A DNA stretch of 64,000 bases, from positions 282,894-346,893 of the forward strand of contig NZ_PIQO01000001.1 in the NCBI RefSeq assembly GCF_002844575.1, written 5' to 3'. Shown piece by piece: positions 47,027-56,447 of the stretch. A program made the translations under genes and the position numbers. The notes under the pieces were generated by a model. That model worked only from the letters and a program-made list of their open reading frames with translations, searched no databases and had not been told where the DNA came from. Numbering within the stretch: position 1 is the stretch's first letter; every line of letters begins with the position of its first letter. The stretch is from Heyndrickxia camelliae (GTDB taxonomy: Bacteria > Bacillota > Bacilli > Bacillales > Bacillaceae_C).

Positions 47027-47260
47027 ATGAAAGTAGTGAAAAAAATGGGATATATTTTACCAATTTCTATAAATCATCCTTATTGGAAAATAGAAAAAAC
47101 ACCAATAAAATTATATGCATCGGAAAAAGTAAAAAACCATTTTCAACCAGCTTCATATAAAATTCCATATAAGAAAGAGCGAACAATTAGAAATCAAATT
47201 TCTAATGAATTATATTTTGAACTAACTGGTAAGGGAAGATATGTTAATGTGCTCAAATAA
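47027..47260 (+). CDS. hypothetical protein (up to 77 aa)
   Basis: An open frame ending NELYFELTGKGRYVNVLK, basic, with a natural amino-acid composition. Starts at 47027, 47036 (GTG) and 47045 all lack a good ribosome binding site, which weakens the case. It lies between spoVIF and the convergent yjcF. No domain recognised. It may be a real small gene or a remnant. Confidence 0.4.
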   Translation: MKVVKKMGYILPISINHPYWKIEKTPIKLYASEKVKNHFQPASYKIPYKKERTIRNQISNELYFELTGKGRYVNVLK

Positions 47261-47293
47261 AAAAAAGAAAATGCCCTGACTTAAGGCATTTTC
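47258..47293 (-). terminator. terminator of the yjcH-yjcG-yjcF unit
   Basis: GAAAATGCC/GGCATTTTC stem (47267-47275 with 47285-47293) followed on the minus strand by eight T. Confidence 0.9.
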
Positions 47294-47715
47294 TAAAGAG
47301 CTTTTTCCATTGTCTTATGAGGAATCCCAGCATCAAGGAATTCATCTGATACCACTTCATACTGTAATTTTTCGTAGAATGGAATGGCATGTGTTTGTGC
47401 ATTTAATTTTAGTTTTTTTAATCCTTTTTCCAAAGCATGCTGTTCAATTGCTTCCATAATAATTTTTCCAGCACCTTTTCCTCGGTAGGAAGAAAGGACG
47501 CAAATTCTCTCCACTTTTCCTTTGCCATCCACTACTCGAAAGCGGCCAGCACCTACCGGATGATTTTCGTCATACAATACGAAATGGTCTGCTGCATCTT
47601 CAAATTGATCAATTTCTTCTTCCTCAGGAACCTGTTGTTCCTCTACAAAAACAGTTTTACGTATAGTAAATGCATCTTTTAGTTGATCTTCTGTTGTAAC
47701 TTTAACAATGTTCAC
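47293..47715 (-). CDS. yjcF: GNAT family N-acetyltransferase YjcF
   Basis: 140 residues. Typical GNAT: strand VERICVLSSYRGKGAGKIIM with the acetyl-CoA loop R-G-K-G-A-G, preceded by GRFRVVD and followed by LNAQTHAIPFYEKLQYE. Substrate unknown (ElaA-like subgroup). Six bases after yjcG, so one operon. Confidence 0.9.
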   Translation of the reverse strand: MNIVKVTTEDQLKDAFTIRKTVFVEEQQVPEEEEIDQFEDAADHFVLYDENHPVGAGRFRVVDGKGKVERICVLSSYRGKGAGKIIMEAIEQHALEKGLKKLKLNAQTHAIPFYEKLQYEVVSDEFLDAGIPHKTMEKAL

Positions 47716-47721
47716 TAATCA

Positions 47722-48234
47722 TTATTCCTTTCCTAAATGATATGTCTCATAAACCGTCCAAGAATCATTATCCAGCTGATATAGAAGATGAAAGCGGTCT
47801 AAAACCTCTTCATGATTAATACCAAGCATTCTTAATTGGCCATATACATCGGAATGTTCATCGCTGGAAAGCTTTTGGCCGATTGTAATATGCGGTACAA
47901 AGGCATATTCTGTTTCTGAATGTGGCAATGTTTCCGCTAAATTTTTGTGCAACTCCTGTAATTCTAATGTAGGTTCAACTTTAAAGTAAATCGTATTGTT
48001 TACTGGTTGGAAGGAACTTACTTTTGAAATTGTCAAACGTACAGGCTGGTGATTTTTCGCAATCTGCTTAAGTTTTTCAGAGTATTCTTCGATTTCTCCA
48101 TCAGATAATTCAAAAGCAGCTTTTAGAGTTAAGTGTGGAGGAATAAGAGCATAATGGGGATCATAGCGCTTTCTGTATGAATTTGCGAGATCTTGTAGTT
48201 TTTTGGATGGGAACATAACTATTCCATATTTCAT
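47722..48234 (-). CDS. yjcG: 2H phosphodiesterase, 2'-5' RNA ligase-like YjcG
   Basis: 170 residues. Two H-x-T/S motifs, PHLTLKAAF and PHITIGQ, make the 2H active site that hydrolyses 2',3'-cyclic or 2'-5' bonds. Start ATG 48234 ([20 protein letters not shown]) is used, with AAGGAGG upstream, as in B. subtilis YjcG. Substrate in vivo unknown. Confidence 0.92.
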   Translation of the reverse strand: MKYGIVMFPSKKLQDLANSYRKRYDPHYALIPPHLTLKAAFELSDGEIEEYSEKLKQIAKNHQPVRLTISKVSSFQPVNNTIYFKVEPTLELQELHKNLAETLPHSETEYAFVPHITIGQKLSSDEHSDVYGQLRMLGINHEEVLDRFHLLYQLDNDSWTVYETYHLGKE

Positions 48235-48323
48235 TCCATTCAACCTCCTTATTTTATGCAAACATAAGACTATTATAACAAATTTTCTAAATATTTTATA
48301 TAGCCAAATAGGCGGATAAAGTG

Positions 48324-49046
48324 TTAAAACATGTATTTTAACGCCCTCTTAAGGTCTGGTTGCCAATATTTCCATGTATGGTCCCCGTCAAATTCCTCAT
48401 AAAAGGAGGAAAAATTCCTTTGCTCTAATAATGAATGCAGTTTTCTATTTGGGGTAAGAAAGTCTTGGACTTGTCCATTGGTTGTCTTTACATTTGTTTC
48501 GCCTTTGCCAATGATGTGATATACAGATAGCAAGGATGGATCAGGATGATGTTCAACTGCTTGTAATACTTTTTCATCTACCATAGGAGATTGCAAAATT
48601 ACTTTCCCAAATGAATTCGGATATTTTGCAGCTGTCATTAAAGAAACAGTGGCACCTAAGGAGTCTCCCATTAGCACCCTGCCCATACCCATATGGTAGG
48701 TTGGAAATTCCTTATCCAGATACGGTACAAGCTCATGAGCAAGAAAACGAATGTAGGCTTGGTTTTGTTCACCTTCCGGATGATATTTTTTGCGACGATC
48801 TTGGACATTTTTATAAGGAATCCCGACAATAATGAGATTCTCTATCTCTTTATTCTCCAATAGCTCATCTGCAACCCTTGCAATTCGGCCAAGCTGAAAA
48901 TAATCTTTTCCATCTTGCGCAATTAACAGATGGTATTTATACAAAGGAGAAAAGGTTGCCGGAAGATAAATAAGAATAGTTAAGGATTCCCCCAATTCCT
49001 GGCTTTCAAATGTAATTTCTTTTATGTTGCTTTTAGTTTGTCTCAT
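48324..49046 (-). CDS. yjcH: putative esterase YjcH
   Basis: 240 residues, esterase-D/Fes-like alpha/beta hydrolase. Nucleophile Ser in [11 protein letters not shown], late His in [10 protein letters not shown] near the end. GGAGG precedes ATG 49046. Followed by yjcG after 89 bases and yjcF, the same order as B. subtilis. Acts on an unidentified acyl ester; related enzymes release siderophores. Confidence 0.88.
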   Translation of the reverse strand: MRQTKSNIKEITFESQELGESLTILIYLPATFSPLYKYHLLIAQDGKDYFQLGRIARVADELLENKEIENLIIVGIPYKNVQDRRKKYHPEGEQNQAYIRFLAHELVPYLDKEFPTYHMGMGRVLMGDSLGATVSLMTAAKYPNSFGKVILQSPMVDEKVLQAVEHHPDPSLLSVYHIIGKGETNVKTTNGQVQDFLTPNRKLHSLLEQRNFSSFYEEFDGDHTWKYWQPDLKRALKYMF

Positions 49047-49193
49047 CGTTGATAACCTCCATTTAATGAGTCTAAATGAATGGGTTTATTTTAACACAGA
49101 TTATTTATAATAAAAATAAATCGCATTCATTTCTAAAATTTATTCTTCGTCTTATATTAAAATTTTCTAGTTTTTGGTGTTAAATTAGAATAA

Positions 49194-49227
49194 CAAAAAA
49201 ATTCCCTCCAGGTAGAAGGGAATTTTA
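49194..49227 (-). terminator. terminator of the three-gene unknown operon
   Basis: ATTCCCT/AGGGAAT stem (49201-49207 with 49217-49223), flanked by A/T, with a seven-base T-run on the minus strand. Confidence 0.88.
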
Positions 49228-49575
49228 TTTATCATTACTTAGCTTATTTACTGCATCTAAAAAAGCATTACGGTATTGCTTTTGCTCACTTATTAATTTT
49301 TGGAATGTATCAAGTAGGGTTTTATTTAAGGTGGTGTCTTTGCTGTCATCATCCAAATAGTTAAGAAGGAAAGTATAAACGAGCATAAGTGTCGAATAGT
49401 TATCCATATAAGTTAAATTTATGGCTTTTCCACCTTCACCACCAGTTGCTTTAGCCTTTACTGTTGGCAGTGGTGTATTCGAAACTTTTTTTGCTATTTC
49501 GTATGCGCGGTCTTTAGGTATACCTGATTCCATTAATTTTTCTTTTAATACATTTATATCAAAAGCATGATTCAT
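49225..49575 (-). CDS. hypothetical protein, third gene of unknown operon (116 aa)
   Basis: 116 residues, helical: VLKEKLMESGIPKDRAYEIA, a Gly/Lys loop (VKAKATGGEGGKAINLTYMD) and a C-terminal helix bundle ending FLDAVNKLSNDK. AAGGAG precedes the ATG. No signal peptide or membrane segment; not recognised. It is 36 bases after the upstream gene and probably co-transcribed with it. Location at the edge of the glycosylation island suggests a spore-surface context, which is inference. Confidence 0.72.
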   Translation of the reverse strand: MNHAFDINVLKEKLMESGIPKDRAYEIAKKVSNTPLPTVKAKATGGEGGKAINLTYMDNYSTLMLVYTFLLNYLDDDSKDTTLNKTLLDTFQKLISEQKQYRNAFLDAVNKLSNDK

Positions 49576-49611
49576 TCTCTCACTCCTTTCTATTTGGCTG
49601 AGTTTGCATTT

Positions 49612-50028
49612 TTACCCTACATGGATACCTTCATCATTTGACGAACCATTTTTACTAAAATTATCGTTTAAATTTCCATTCAAATTACCGTCTAGGCTTC
49701 CATTTAAAAGACTAACATTTGCTTGAACAGGAATATTAATAGGAACATTTACTGAAACACCACCAGCTCCACCGACTGCACTTGGAGTTAAAGTGGATAA
49801 TGCAACATTTCTAACTGATACAGTAGCATTCCCTCCGGGTGCAGCAGCTACTAAAAGTTGAGAAATATCATTGTTATTTTTTTGGGTAGTTTCTCCATTC
49901 CCATTCCCATTTCCGTTTCCTTTATCGTTTGTGAAATTGATATTTTCATTATTTCTCCTTGATCTTCTTCTGCTTGTTGAACCATCATCTGTAAGTGCAA
50001 ATTTATAATTATTTCGATGTTTACTCAT
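49612..50028 (-). CDS. hypothetical low-complexity protein, second gene of unknown operon (138 aa)
   Basis: 138 residues. Basic, Arg-rich front (STSRRRSRRNN), then (GN)n repeats, a central hydrophobic beta-like segment with repeated valine strands (GGNATVSVRNVALSTLTP, then GGVSVNVPINIPVQANVSL) and an Asn-rich (NGNLN) tail. No signal peptide. ATG 50028 has AGGAGGTG 6 bases before it. Gly/Asn/Ser bias resembles spore outer-layer proteins; no family recognised. Confidence 0.72.
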   Translation of the reverse strand: MSKHRNNYKFALTDDGSTSRRRSRRNNENINFTNDKGNGNGNGNGETTQKNNNDISQLLVAAAPGGNATVSVRNVALSTLTPSAVGGAGGVSVNVPINIPVQANVSLLNGSLDGNLNGNLNDNFSKNGSSNDEGIHVG

Positions 50029-50084
50029 ATTTTTCACCTCCTATCTCTTTGATAATTATCCTATGAGAAAAAAGCTTGTTAGTA

Positions 50085-50507
50085 TCAGCCATTATCTGAG
50101 GTTATTTGTTGATTTTGAATAATAGGGTTTTGGGGTTGATTTAAGTCAATTTCAAATAAACTCTTATTGTTTAATTTGAAATTGAGTTTTCCATCGTTAT
50201 TGGAAAGTTCAAATACTGGTAAATCTTTTACTAAATTTGATAAATCAACATTTGAATTAACAGTTAAATTGTTCAACCATTCTGTATGATCGGTATTTTG
50301 AAGTCGAACCAGATTCGCATGCAGTTTTTCTAATTTGGTGATTAAGGATTCGTTCAATGTGTTTAATGCATTTTGTAAATTATTACTTAATGCGTCTGTT
50401 ATTTCCGCTAATTTCTCTTGTTGAAAATTCCCTTCATTATCAATCATTGATTCTCCATTAATTGTTATTTCAAAATTTCCAAGGGATTGATTTTTTTTCT
50501 GATCCAT
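50085..50507 (-). CDS. hypothetical helical protein, first gene of unknown operon (140 aa)
   Basis: 140 residues: N-terminal FEITINGESMIDNEGNFQQE, a coiled-coil-like stretch (LSNNLQNALNTLNESLITKL), then an Asn/Leu/Ile-rich C-terminal part (LNFKLNNKSLFEIDLNQPQN). GGAGGTGG before the ATG. No membrane segment or known motif. Gap of 56 bases to the next gene on the same strand. Shares the Asn-rich bias of the neighbour. Confidence 0.72.
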   Translation of the reverse strand: MDQKKNQSLGNFEITINGESMIDNEGNFQQEKLAEITDALSNNLQNALNTLNESLITKLEKLHANLVRLQNTDHTEWLNNLTVNSNVDLSNLVKDLPVFELSNNDGKLNFKLNNKSLFEIDLNQPQNPIIQNQQITSDNG

Positions 50508-50738
50508 TCATTCCACCTCCAATCTATATTCCATATAGGATATTCATCATTTATTTAAATAGCATCAGCTAATTAAATAGTAAATTAGTATATTTTTGTA
50601 ATTTAATAGGGATTAATATACTATAACTCGTTTACTTAACTGCTTGAAAAACAGATTACCGATTACTATCAACTTGCTATGAATGTATTTTAACTATTTA
50701 GGTGAAATGCTACTAAATAGAAACTCTTTGGAATAAAG

Positions 50739-50766
50739 AAAGAGATAGACGAATAGCTATCTCTTT
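50739..50766 (-). terminator. terminator-like hairpin
   Basis: AAAGAGATAG (50739-50748) pairs with CTATCTCTTT (50757-50766). On the minus strand a weak CTTTATT tail follows; this may close the transcript coming from 51.0-52.0 kb. Confidence 0.5.
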
Positions 50767-50780
50767 AAAAAATTAACTAA

Positions 50781-50948
50781 TTTAGAGTACTAGTTCTAGT
50801 TGCAAGTGTTACACCTAAGCTTGTTATAGTGATTCAAAAGGATAATGGGGTTACAACCGTTTCAAAAGTAAGGTGATCAGATACAGGATTTTTTTCTATT
50901 GATACTGAAACGAGTTGTTAATGCAGTTGTATATAATACGAATTCATA
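50781..50948 (+). pseudogene. decayed protein-coding remnant
   Basis: Reading from 50781 gives VTPKLVIVIQKDNGVTTVSK, then an in-frame TGA (50872-50874), then SDTGFFSIDTETSC in the same frame, then a stop; a one-base shift restores NAVVYNTNS before another stop. One nonsense codon and one frameshift in otherwise protein-like sequence suggest a decayed gene. No start or ribosome binding site remains. Family not recognised. Confidence 0.5.
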
Positions 50949-51039
50949 GATTGATTTCGTTTCGCTAAACAATGTTCCCCGTGTGGAAACAGTTTGTCAC
51001 AATGGTTAATAACAGTTGTCCTATATGAAAAATTAGTTG

Positions 51040-52011
51040 TTATGTCAAATAAATGGTTTCTCCTGTAAGGATAGATTCTTTAATTTTCATAGCTACAGAT
51101 AAAGCATTCGTAGCTTCATAAGGTCCAACAATAGGAAAAGTATTGGTGATAATTGATTGAACAAAGTGATGTATTTCGGATTGTAAGGGTTCAGTGGGAG
51201 GAACTTTGATAGTATCGATGGAATTCTCTGTGAAATCGCGTGTTTGTATATCCGAATTAATATTTGTATAAATTTGCAACTGTTTAGTAAGATAATTTGC
51301 CGTGAGCACCCGCTGTTTTTCTGTTATCGATATGGATCTTAATGATTCTTTGGACACCCTGTTCGCGACAAGATTAGCGATTACTCCGTTTTGAAACGTT
51401 AATATCGCATAAACAATATCCAGATTTTTTTTGTTATGGTTCAAGTATGAGCCTATAGCGGTAATACTTTGTAATTTACTGCCTACTAGATTTAAGATAA
51501 TGTCAATATCATGAATCATTAAATCCAGAATAACATCAACGTCAAGATTCCGCTCTGTTTCACATAGCCTTTTTGCTTCAATACTTATAATGTTTGGAGC
51601 TGCTACAAATTTTTTAATTAATTCAATAACCGGATTAAATCTCTCTATATGACCAACTTGGATCAAGCAATTATTTTTTTGCCGATATAAAGATAAAATC
51701 TTTTCTGCTTCTTGAATATTGCTTACAAAAGGCTTTTCGATAAAAATATGTTTCTCTTTTAAAATTGCCTCTTTCACGTATTCATAGTGAAATGTTGTGG
51801 GTACAGCTATTATAACGGCATCAACTGCAGAGAGCATTTCGGCGTACGAGCTAAAAGGAATAACATTGAATGAGAGGGCTACTTCTTTACATTTAATCGG
51901 ATCAATATCGTACACCCCAATAAATTCGGTATCTTTTAGAAGACTAGTTACCCTGCAATGTTGTTTTCCCATGGTTCCTAGTCCTGCGATTCCAATTTTA
52001 ATTAAACTCAA
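51040..52011 (-). CDS. Gfo/Idh/MocA oxidoreductase, UDP-sugar 3-dehydrogenase-like
   Basis: 323 residues. NAD-binding GLGTMG (10-15), catalytic E-K-P (92-94), Asp163/His167 in DLMIHDIDI. The motif GHIERFNP (120-127) is characteristic of the UDP-N-acetylglucosamine 3-dehydrogenase subgroup (WlbA/WbpB). That enzyme oxidises the 3-OH of UDP-GlcNAc(A) before transamination. TTG start behind AGAGGTG. It is near, but not in one operon with, the matching 6-dehydrogenase (52619-53905) and aminotransferase (54263-55366). Confidence 0.88.
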   Translation of the reverse strand: MSLIKIGIAGLGTMGKQHCRVTSLLKDTEFIGVYDIDPIKCKEVALSFNVIPFSSYAEMLSAVDAVIIAVPTTFHYEYVKEAILKEKHIFIEKPFVSNIQEAEKILSLYRQKNNCLIQVGHIERFNPVIELIKKFVAAPNIISIEAKRLCETERNLDVDVILDLMIHDIDIILNLVGSKLQSITAIGSYLNHNKKNLDIVYAILTFQNGVIANLVANRVSKESLRSISITEKQRVLTANYLTKQLQIYTNINSDIQTRDFTENSIDTIKVPPTEPLQSEIHHFVQSIITNTFPIVGPYEATNALSVAMKIKESILTGETIYLT

Positions 52012-52563
52012 AGATTCTCACCTCTCATGTTCCTGTTATTTATGATATTTGTCCAAGTATTGTCCATATTTTTGCGTTTTTTTTCAATAAAATATTCTCC
52101 ATAGTGTTCCATGGTTTTCAATCTTATTTTAGGTTTTGTGAATTAAAAATCTTATATAGATTTTTAAGGATCAGTTAGCTAAATTTACGTTTGTTTTAGA
52201 TATGCAGCCATCGATGAAAATTTGTGAGCCTCATTTTTATTTATAGAGCAGAAACCTTTTGTAGGTAATCTTTCTTTAACTATTTTATTCGAATGTTTAA
52301 AGGGTGGAAACGCTGTAAGTCTAATTGTGTAGAAAAATAGGTGATTTGATTTTATCTTAACTATATAGAGTGCAATAATCCTTGTATTCAAACTTTGTTA
52401 TATTCTTTCATTTCTGTATATATCATAAAATGTATTGAATTATGGGGAAATATAAATTAATGGATTACTTAATAATGATTAATTTTTAAGCTACATAAGT
52501 TGATTTTTTAGCATAGGAAAAATAGTCTTTCTATTTATTTGAGAAGATAAATTTTAATAAAAA
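52012..52563. other. intergenic region in the sugar island, no supported gene
   Basis: About 550 AT-rich bases. Minus-strand ORF 52185-52391 has a protein-like piece (KERLPTKGFCSINKNEAH) but no ribosome binding site; it could be a gene fragment. No transposase or repeat identified. The promoter of the upstream oxidoreductase should lie at 52030-52150 on the minus strand. Confidence 0.4.
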
Positions 52564-52605
52564 TAGTGCTTCGAAAGAATGAATGCATTCTGACGAAGCA
52601 CCTTT
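52564..52605. terminator. terminator of the UDP-sugar 6-dehydrogenase gene
   Basis: GTGCTTCG (52567-52574) pairs with CGAAGCAC (52595-52602) and an inner AGAATG/CATTCT stem; T-rich on both strands. Confidence 0.85.
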
Positions 52606-52618
52606 TTTAATACATGTT

Positions 52619-53905
52619 TCACAATTTGCTTCCATCACCGAGTTTGATGACTTTAGCCTTTCCTTCTACTTTCCCTGTAACATTTCTTGTATCAAAAACT
52701 AATGAAGCATGGGTTAGAATTCTTTCTAAAGGGATATTAGAATGGTCAGCCAAAATGAGGACACAATCAGATTGTGATATTAGATCATCTGTTAAATCCA
52801 CTGATGCGAATAGCTCTTCTCCAATTTTTATAGTAGGAATATATGGGTCATGGTACAGGACATTTGCAGCTTTTTGTTTTAATTTTTCTATAATCTTTAG
52901 GGAAGGAGAATCACGCGTATCTGCTATGTCTTTCTTGTATGTTACGCCATAAATTAAAATAGTGGAGGAATCAAATGGTTTATTTTCCCCCAATAGTTCT
53001 TCCGTCCTCTTAATAATATAGTCTATAATTCTTTGATTGGTTGAATCAGATAATAGGATAAATTCACTATCGGTTTCTAATTGCTGTAATTTCCATTGGA
53101 GATAGAGAGGATCAACAGGTATGCAATGACCACCAATACCAGGGCCTGGATAGTATGGTGTAAATCCATATGGTTTGGTTGCCGCCGCTTCTATAACTTC
53201 CCAAATATTGGTGTTTAACTTATCGCTTAGAATTGCCATTTCATTTATAAAGGAAATATTTATAAAACGATAGGTGTTTTCTAATAATTTTGTTAGTTCC
53301 GCTGCTTCGGAAGTAGAAACTGGTATAACCTTCTTATATATGTTTCCATATAAAGAAACGGCCATATTTTTACATTCATCTGTTATTCCACCTACTACTT
53401 TAGGGATTTCGTCCACTTTAAATTTTTTATTTCCTGGATCGATTCGTTCTGGTGAATTTGCTAAATAAAAATCACTTCCAACCTTTAACCCACTTTTTTC
53501 AAGGATTGGCAATAATACTTCTTTTGTAGTACCAGGATAAGTAGAACTTTCTAAGATTACTAATTGCCCCTTTTTCAGTCTTGTTTGAATAGCCTCTCCA
53601 GCATTTATGATAAAACGTAAATCCGGATTATGCTCGGGAGTAAGCGGTGTTGGAACACAAATTATAATTGTATTGACCTCTGATAGGACATCAAAGTTCG
53701 TGGTTGCTTTATATCGATTGCTCAGATTGGCTTTTTGTAGTTGATTATCAGTGACATCTCCTATATAGCTTTTCGAATTATTTAAAGAGTTAATTTTTGC
53801 TTCATCTACATCAATACCTATAACATTATATCCCTTTTCCACAAGCATGATAGACAATGGGAGTCCTACATACCCTTGGCCAATCACGGCAATTTTATGG
53901 TTCAT
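52619..53905 (-). CDS. UDP-N-acetyl-hexosamine 6-dehydrogenase (WbpA/WecC type)
   Basis: 428 residues, UDP-glucose/GDP-mannose dehydrogenase family. NAD site GQGYVGLP (9-16), VPTPLTPEHNPDL, SSTYPGTTKE and catalytic Cys261 in GIGGHCIPVDP. The latter, with NSPERIDPGN, points to the UDP-HexNAc group more than to UDP-glucose. Two-step oxidation of C6 gives the uronic acid. Together with the 3-dehydrogenase-like protein, the aminotransferase and the acyltransferase it forms a UDP-2,3-diacetamido-uronate type pathway. Divergent from the aminotransferase gene. Confidence 0.9.
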   Translation of the reverse strand: MNHKIAVIGQGYVGLPLSIMLVEKGYNVIGIDVDEAKINSLNNSKSYIGDVTDNQLQKANLSNRYKATTNFDVLSEVNTIIICVPTPLTPEHNPDLRFIINAGEAIQTRLKKGQLVILESSTYPGTTKEVLLPILEKSGLKVGSDFYLANSPERIDPGNKKFKVDEIPKVVGGITDECKNMAVSLYGNIYKKVIPVSTSEAAELTKLLENTYRFINISFINEMAILSDKLNTNIWEVIEAAATKPYGFTPYYPGPGIGGHCIPVDPLYLQWKLQQLETDSEFILLSDSTNQRIIDYIIKRTEELLGENKPFDSSTILIYGVTYKKDIADTRDSPSLKIIEKLKQKAANVLYHDPYIPTIKIGEELFASVDLTDDLISQSDCVLILADHSNIPLERILTHASLVFDTRNVTGKVEGKAKVIKLGDGSKL

Positions 53906-54262
53906 AAATCTACCACCTCGATTCTAAATATAAATTCCTTTTACACTATTCAAAGAATAAGAGAATGGGATAGACAAACAACACCAAATGTGAAAAAAGG
54001 CAAATGCATTGATATAAGTGTCATATGATCAATAAGCGCGAGACAAATAGGGCGTTTGCTAGAGTGACCAATAAAAACTAGGTTTTTAAATCATTGTGGG
54101 GAAAATGTATAGAAAAACAAAATTATAGTGTTTCTTGCCGTGTCTTTATATAATATCCGCTCATAAATTATGGAGAATATAAACTTTTGCTAATAAAATT
54201 GTTCCTAATGGCTGTGTTCATTTGGAGCGAAATTATTTTATGTAGAGTCAGGGAGATGAATT
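53906..54262. promoter_or_regulatory. divergent promoter region 6-dehydrogenase / aminotransferase
   Basis: 357 bases between divergent genes. A sigma-K-like or sigma-E-like -10 is suggested by GTCATATG...CAAATAG at about 54021-54055 but the spacing is not right. I see no firm promoter or repeat. Confidence 0.35.
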
Positions 54263-55366
54263 ATGATTAATCTAGTAGACTTAGGGCGACAATTTCAACA
54301 TGTTAAAGATGATATCTTACATGAAATTGAGCAGGTAATCGACAGTGGCAATTATATCTTAGGAACGAAGGTGGAAGAGCTTGAAAAAAAAATAGCGAAG
54401 AAACTGAATGTTTCCGAGGCTGTTTCGGTCGCTAATGGTACAGATGCCCTTGTGCTTACATTAGAAGCGCTTGGAATTGGCAAAGGTGATGAGGTTATCA
54501 CAACACCTTTTACATTTTTTGCAAGTGCTGAAAGTATATCGCGCGTAGGTGCAACACCTGTTTTTGCAGATGTGAATCCACATACTTTTAACCTTGATCC
54601 TTCTGATGTAGAAAAAAGAATCACTTCAGCGACAAAAGCAATTATTCCTGTTCATCTGTTCGGGCAACCTGCAGACATGGATGAAATAAATAGCCTTGCT
54701 AAGAAATATGATCTTCTGGTTATTGAGGATGCTTGTCAGGCATTCGGATCAATCTATAAGGGGAAACCAGTAGGTAGTCTAGGTGATGCAGCTTGTTTTT
54801 CCTTCTTTCCGACGAAAAATTTAGGAACGTTGGGGGATGGAGGAATTATTACAACCTCTAATGGGAAACTTGCAGAGAATCTTAGGAAACTGCGTGCACA
54901 CGGAACAACTAAAAAATATTATCATGACAGAATTGGATATAATAGTAGATTAGATGAATTACATGCAGCTATTTTACTCGTGAATTTAAACAAAATAGAG
55001 GAATGGAATTCCAAAAGAAGAGACTGGGCGGATCGTTATAAGAAATATCTCTCCGGAGCTTCACATATACAATTACCGAAGGAAGAAAATGATCGAAAGC
55101 ATATTTATCATCTGTTCTGTATTCGTTCTAAGCAACGCGAGAAATTAATGGAAGCATTAAGAGCTGCTGAGATTCAAACCGGTGTTTATTATCCTTGTTG
55201 CCTTCATTTACAGGAAGTGTATAAGAACTTAAACTACCAAAAGGGAGATTTTCCGGTTGCAGAATCTTTATCAAAAGAACTATTTGCTATCCCGATGCAT
55301 CCGTATTTAACGGAGAGTGAACAAGATTTCATTATATCCATTCTCTTGCAGAACGGAGGAAACTAA
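54263..55366 (+). CDS. DegT/DnrJ/StrS sugar aminotransferase (WbpE-like)
   Basis: 367 residues. PLP-dependent fold type I: catalytic Lys185 in FFPTKNLGTLGDGG, cofactor Asp in IEDACQAFGS. Family transaminates a 3-keto or 4-keto nucleotide sugar. YPCCLHLQEVYKNLNY near the C-terminus is the usual family pattern. With the 3-dehydrogenase-like neighbours it likely makes a UDP-3-amino sugar. GGGAG before the ATG. The next gene starts directly at the stop. Confidence 0.92.
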   Translation: MINLVDLGRQFQHVKDDILHEIEQVIDSGNYILGTKVEELEKKIAKKLNVSEAVSVANGTDALVLTLEALGIGKGDEVITTPFTFFASAESISRVGATPVFADVNPHTFNLDPSDVEKRITSATKAIIPVHLFGQPADMDEINSLAKKYDLLVIEDACQAFGSIYKGKPVGSLGDAACFSFFPTKNLGTLGDGGIITTSNGKLAENLRKLRAHGTTKKYYHDRIGYNSRLDELHAAILLVNLNKIEEWNSKRRDWADRYKKYLSGASHIQLPKEENDRKHIYHLFCIRSKQREKLMEALRAAEIQTGVYYPCCLHLQEVYKNLNYQKGDFPVAESLSKELFAIPMHPYLTESEQDFIISILLQNGGN

Positions 55367-56446
55367 ATGACTCAAATACACTTTGGTTTAATTGGGTGTG
55401 GGTTTATATCGAAAAATCATTTGCTTGCAATAGCGAAATGTGAGCAGGCAGAGTTAATAGCAGTAAGTGATATTCAAAGAGCACGGATGGAAGAAGCTGT
55501 GAATATATATCATAGGGAAAGTGGAGAACCAAAAGAAGTGAAATATTTTGAGGATTATACAGATTTGTTAATGAATCCACAAATAGATGCCGTGGTAATC
55601 GCAACTTTATCCGGATTTCATTTTGATATGTGCAAAAATGCTCTTTTAGCGGGAAAACATGTAATTCTTGAAAAGCCAATAGCTCTGTCCCTTGAAGAGT
55701 CAAATCAATTAATCGAGCTAGCAAAGGTGCAAAATAGAAAATTAATGATATGTCATCAGCTTCGCTTTCGACCGTTGATGCAAAGAATAAAATCAGTGAT
55801 CTCAGAAGGCAAGATAGGGAAACCATATCTTGGCGTTGCCTCTATAAGAATTAATCGTTCATTAGATTATTATAAAGCAGCAGCATGGAGGGGGAATTGG
55901 GAAACTGATGGAGGGATGTTAATTAATCAAGGAATACATTTAGTCGATTTGCTTCAATGGTTTTTAGGAGATGTAGAGACAGTTTATGGTGAAATTAGCA
56001 GTAATAGTGATATTAAAGAAACAGAAGATGTAGCTCTAGGTATCATTCATTTTCAAAATCAAGCCAAAGGATTGATTGAAGCAAATATTGTAACTCAACC
56101 TAATAATCTTGGATATTCATTATCTATATTTGGAGAAAAAGGGACCATTTCTATAGAAGGCCGTTCATTAAATAAAATTTCACGTTGGTATATCGAAGGT
56201 GAGGAAACGAATCTAAGTGATATATCAAGGATTATCGAGGACACAAACGAGCAGGTGTACATGTATAAGAATTTTATGGAAGCCATTAATGAGCCGGATA
56301 AACAATTACTTCTAGATGGAGTTGAAGGAAAAAAAGCCCTTGAAATTATCTTTGGTATTTATCAATCATCATTAACTAAAAATACAGTCCACTTACCAAT
56401 AAAAACATTTTCAACGGTAAACATGAAAAGGAAGGAGGAAATATAA
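55367..56446 (+). CDS. second Gfo/Idh/MocA oxidoreductase
   Basis: 359 residues. NAD site GLIGCGFISKNH, catalytic E-K-P (102-104) in ILEKPIALSLEES, His in LINQGIHLVDLLQW. Only about 20-25% like the enzyme at 51-52 kb by eye; it lacks GHIERFNP. It starts right after the aminotransferase stop, so it may be the actual partner that makes the keto-sugar, or it may serve another sugar. AGGAGG is upstream within the previous gene. Confidence 0.88.
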   Translation: MTQIHFGLIGCGFISKNHLLAIAKCEQAELIAVSDIQRARMEEAVNIYHRESGEPKEVKYFEDYTDLLMNPQIDAVVIATLSGFHFDMCKNALLAGKHVILEKPIALSLEESNQLIELAKVQNRKLMICHQLRFRPLMQRIKSVISEGKIGKPYLGVASIRINRSLDYYKAAAWRGNWETDGGMLINQGIHLVDLLQWFLGDVETVYGEISSNSDIKETEDVALGIIHFQNQAKGLIEANIVTQPNNLGYSLSIFGEKGTISIEGRSLNKISRWYIEGEETNLSDISRIIEDTNEQVYMYKNFMEAINEPDKQLLLDGVEGKKALEIIFGIYQSSLTKNTVHLPIKTFSTVNMKRKEEI

Positions 56447-56447
56447 G

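Noticed and set aside
52185..52391. Minus-strand ORF with a protein-like piece (PTKGFCSINKNEAH)
   Set aside because: No ribosome binding site and no recognised family. Possibly a fragment; not enough evidence.
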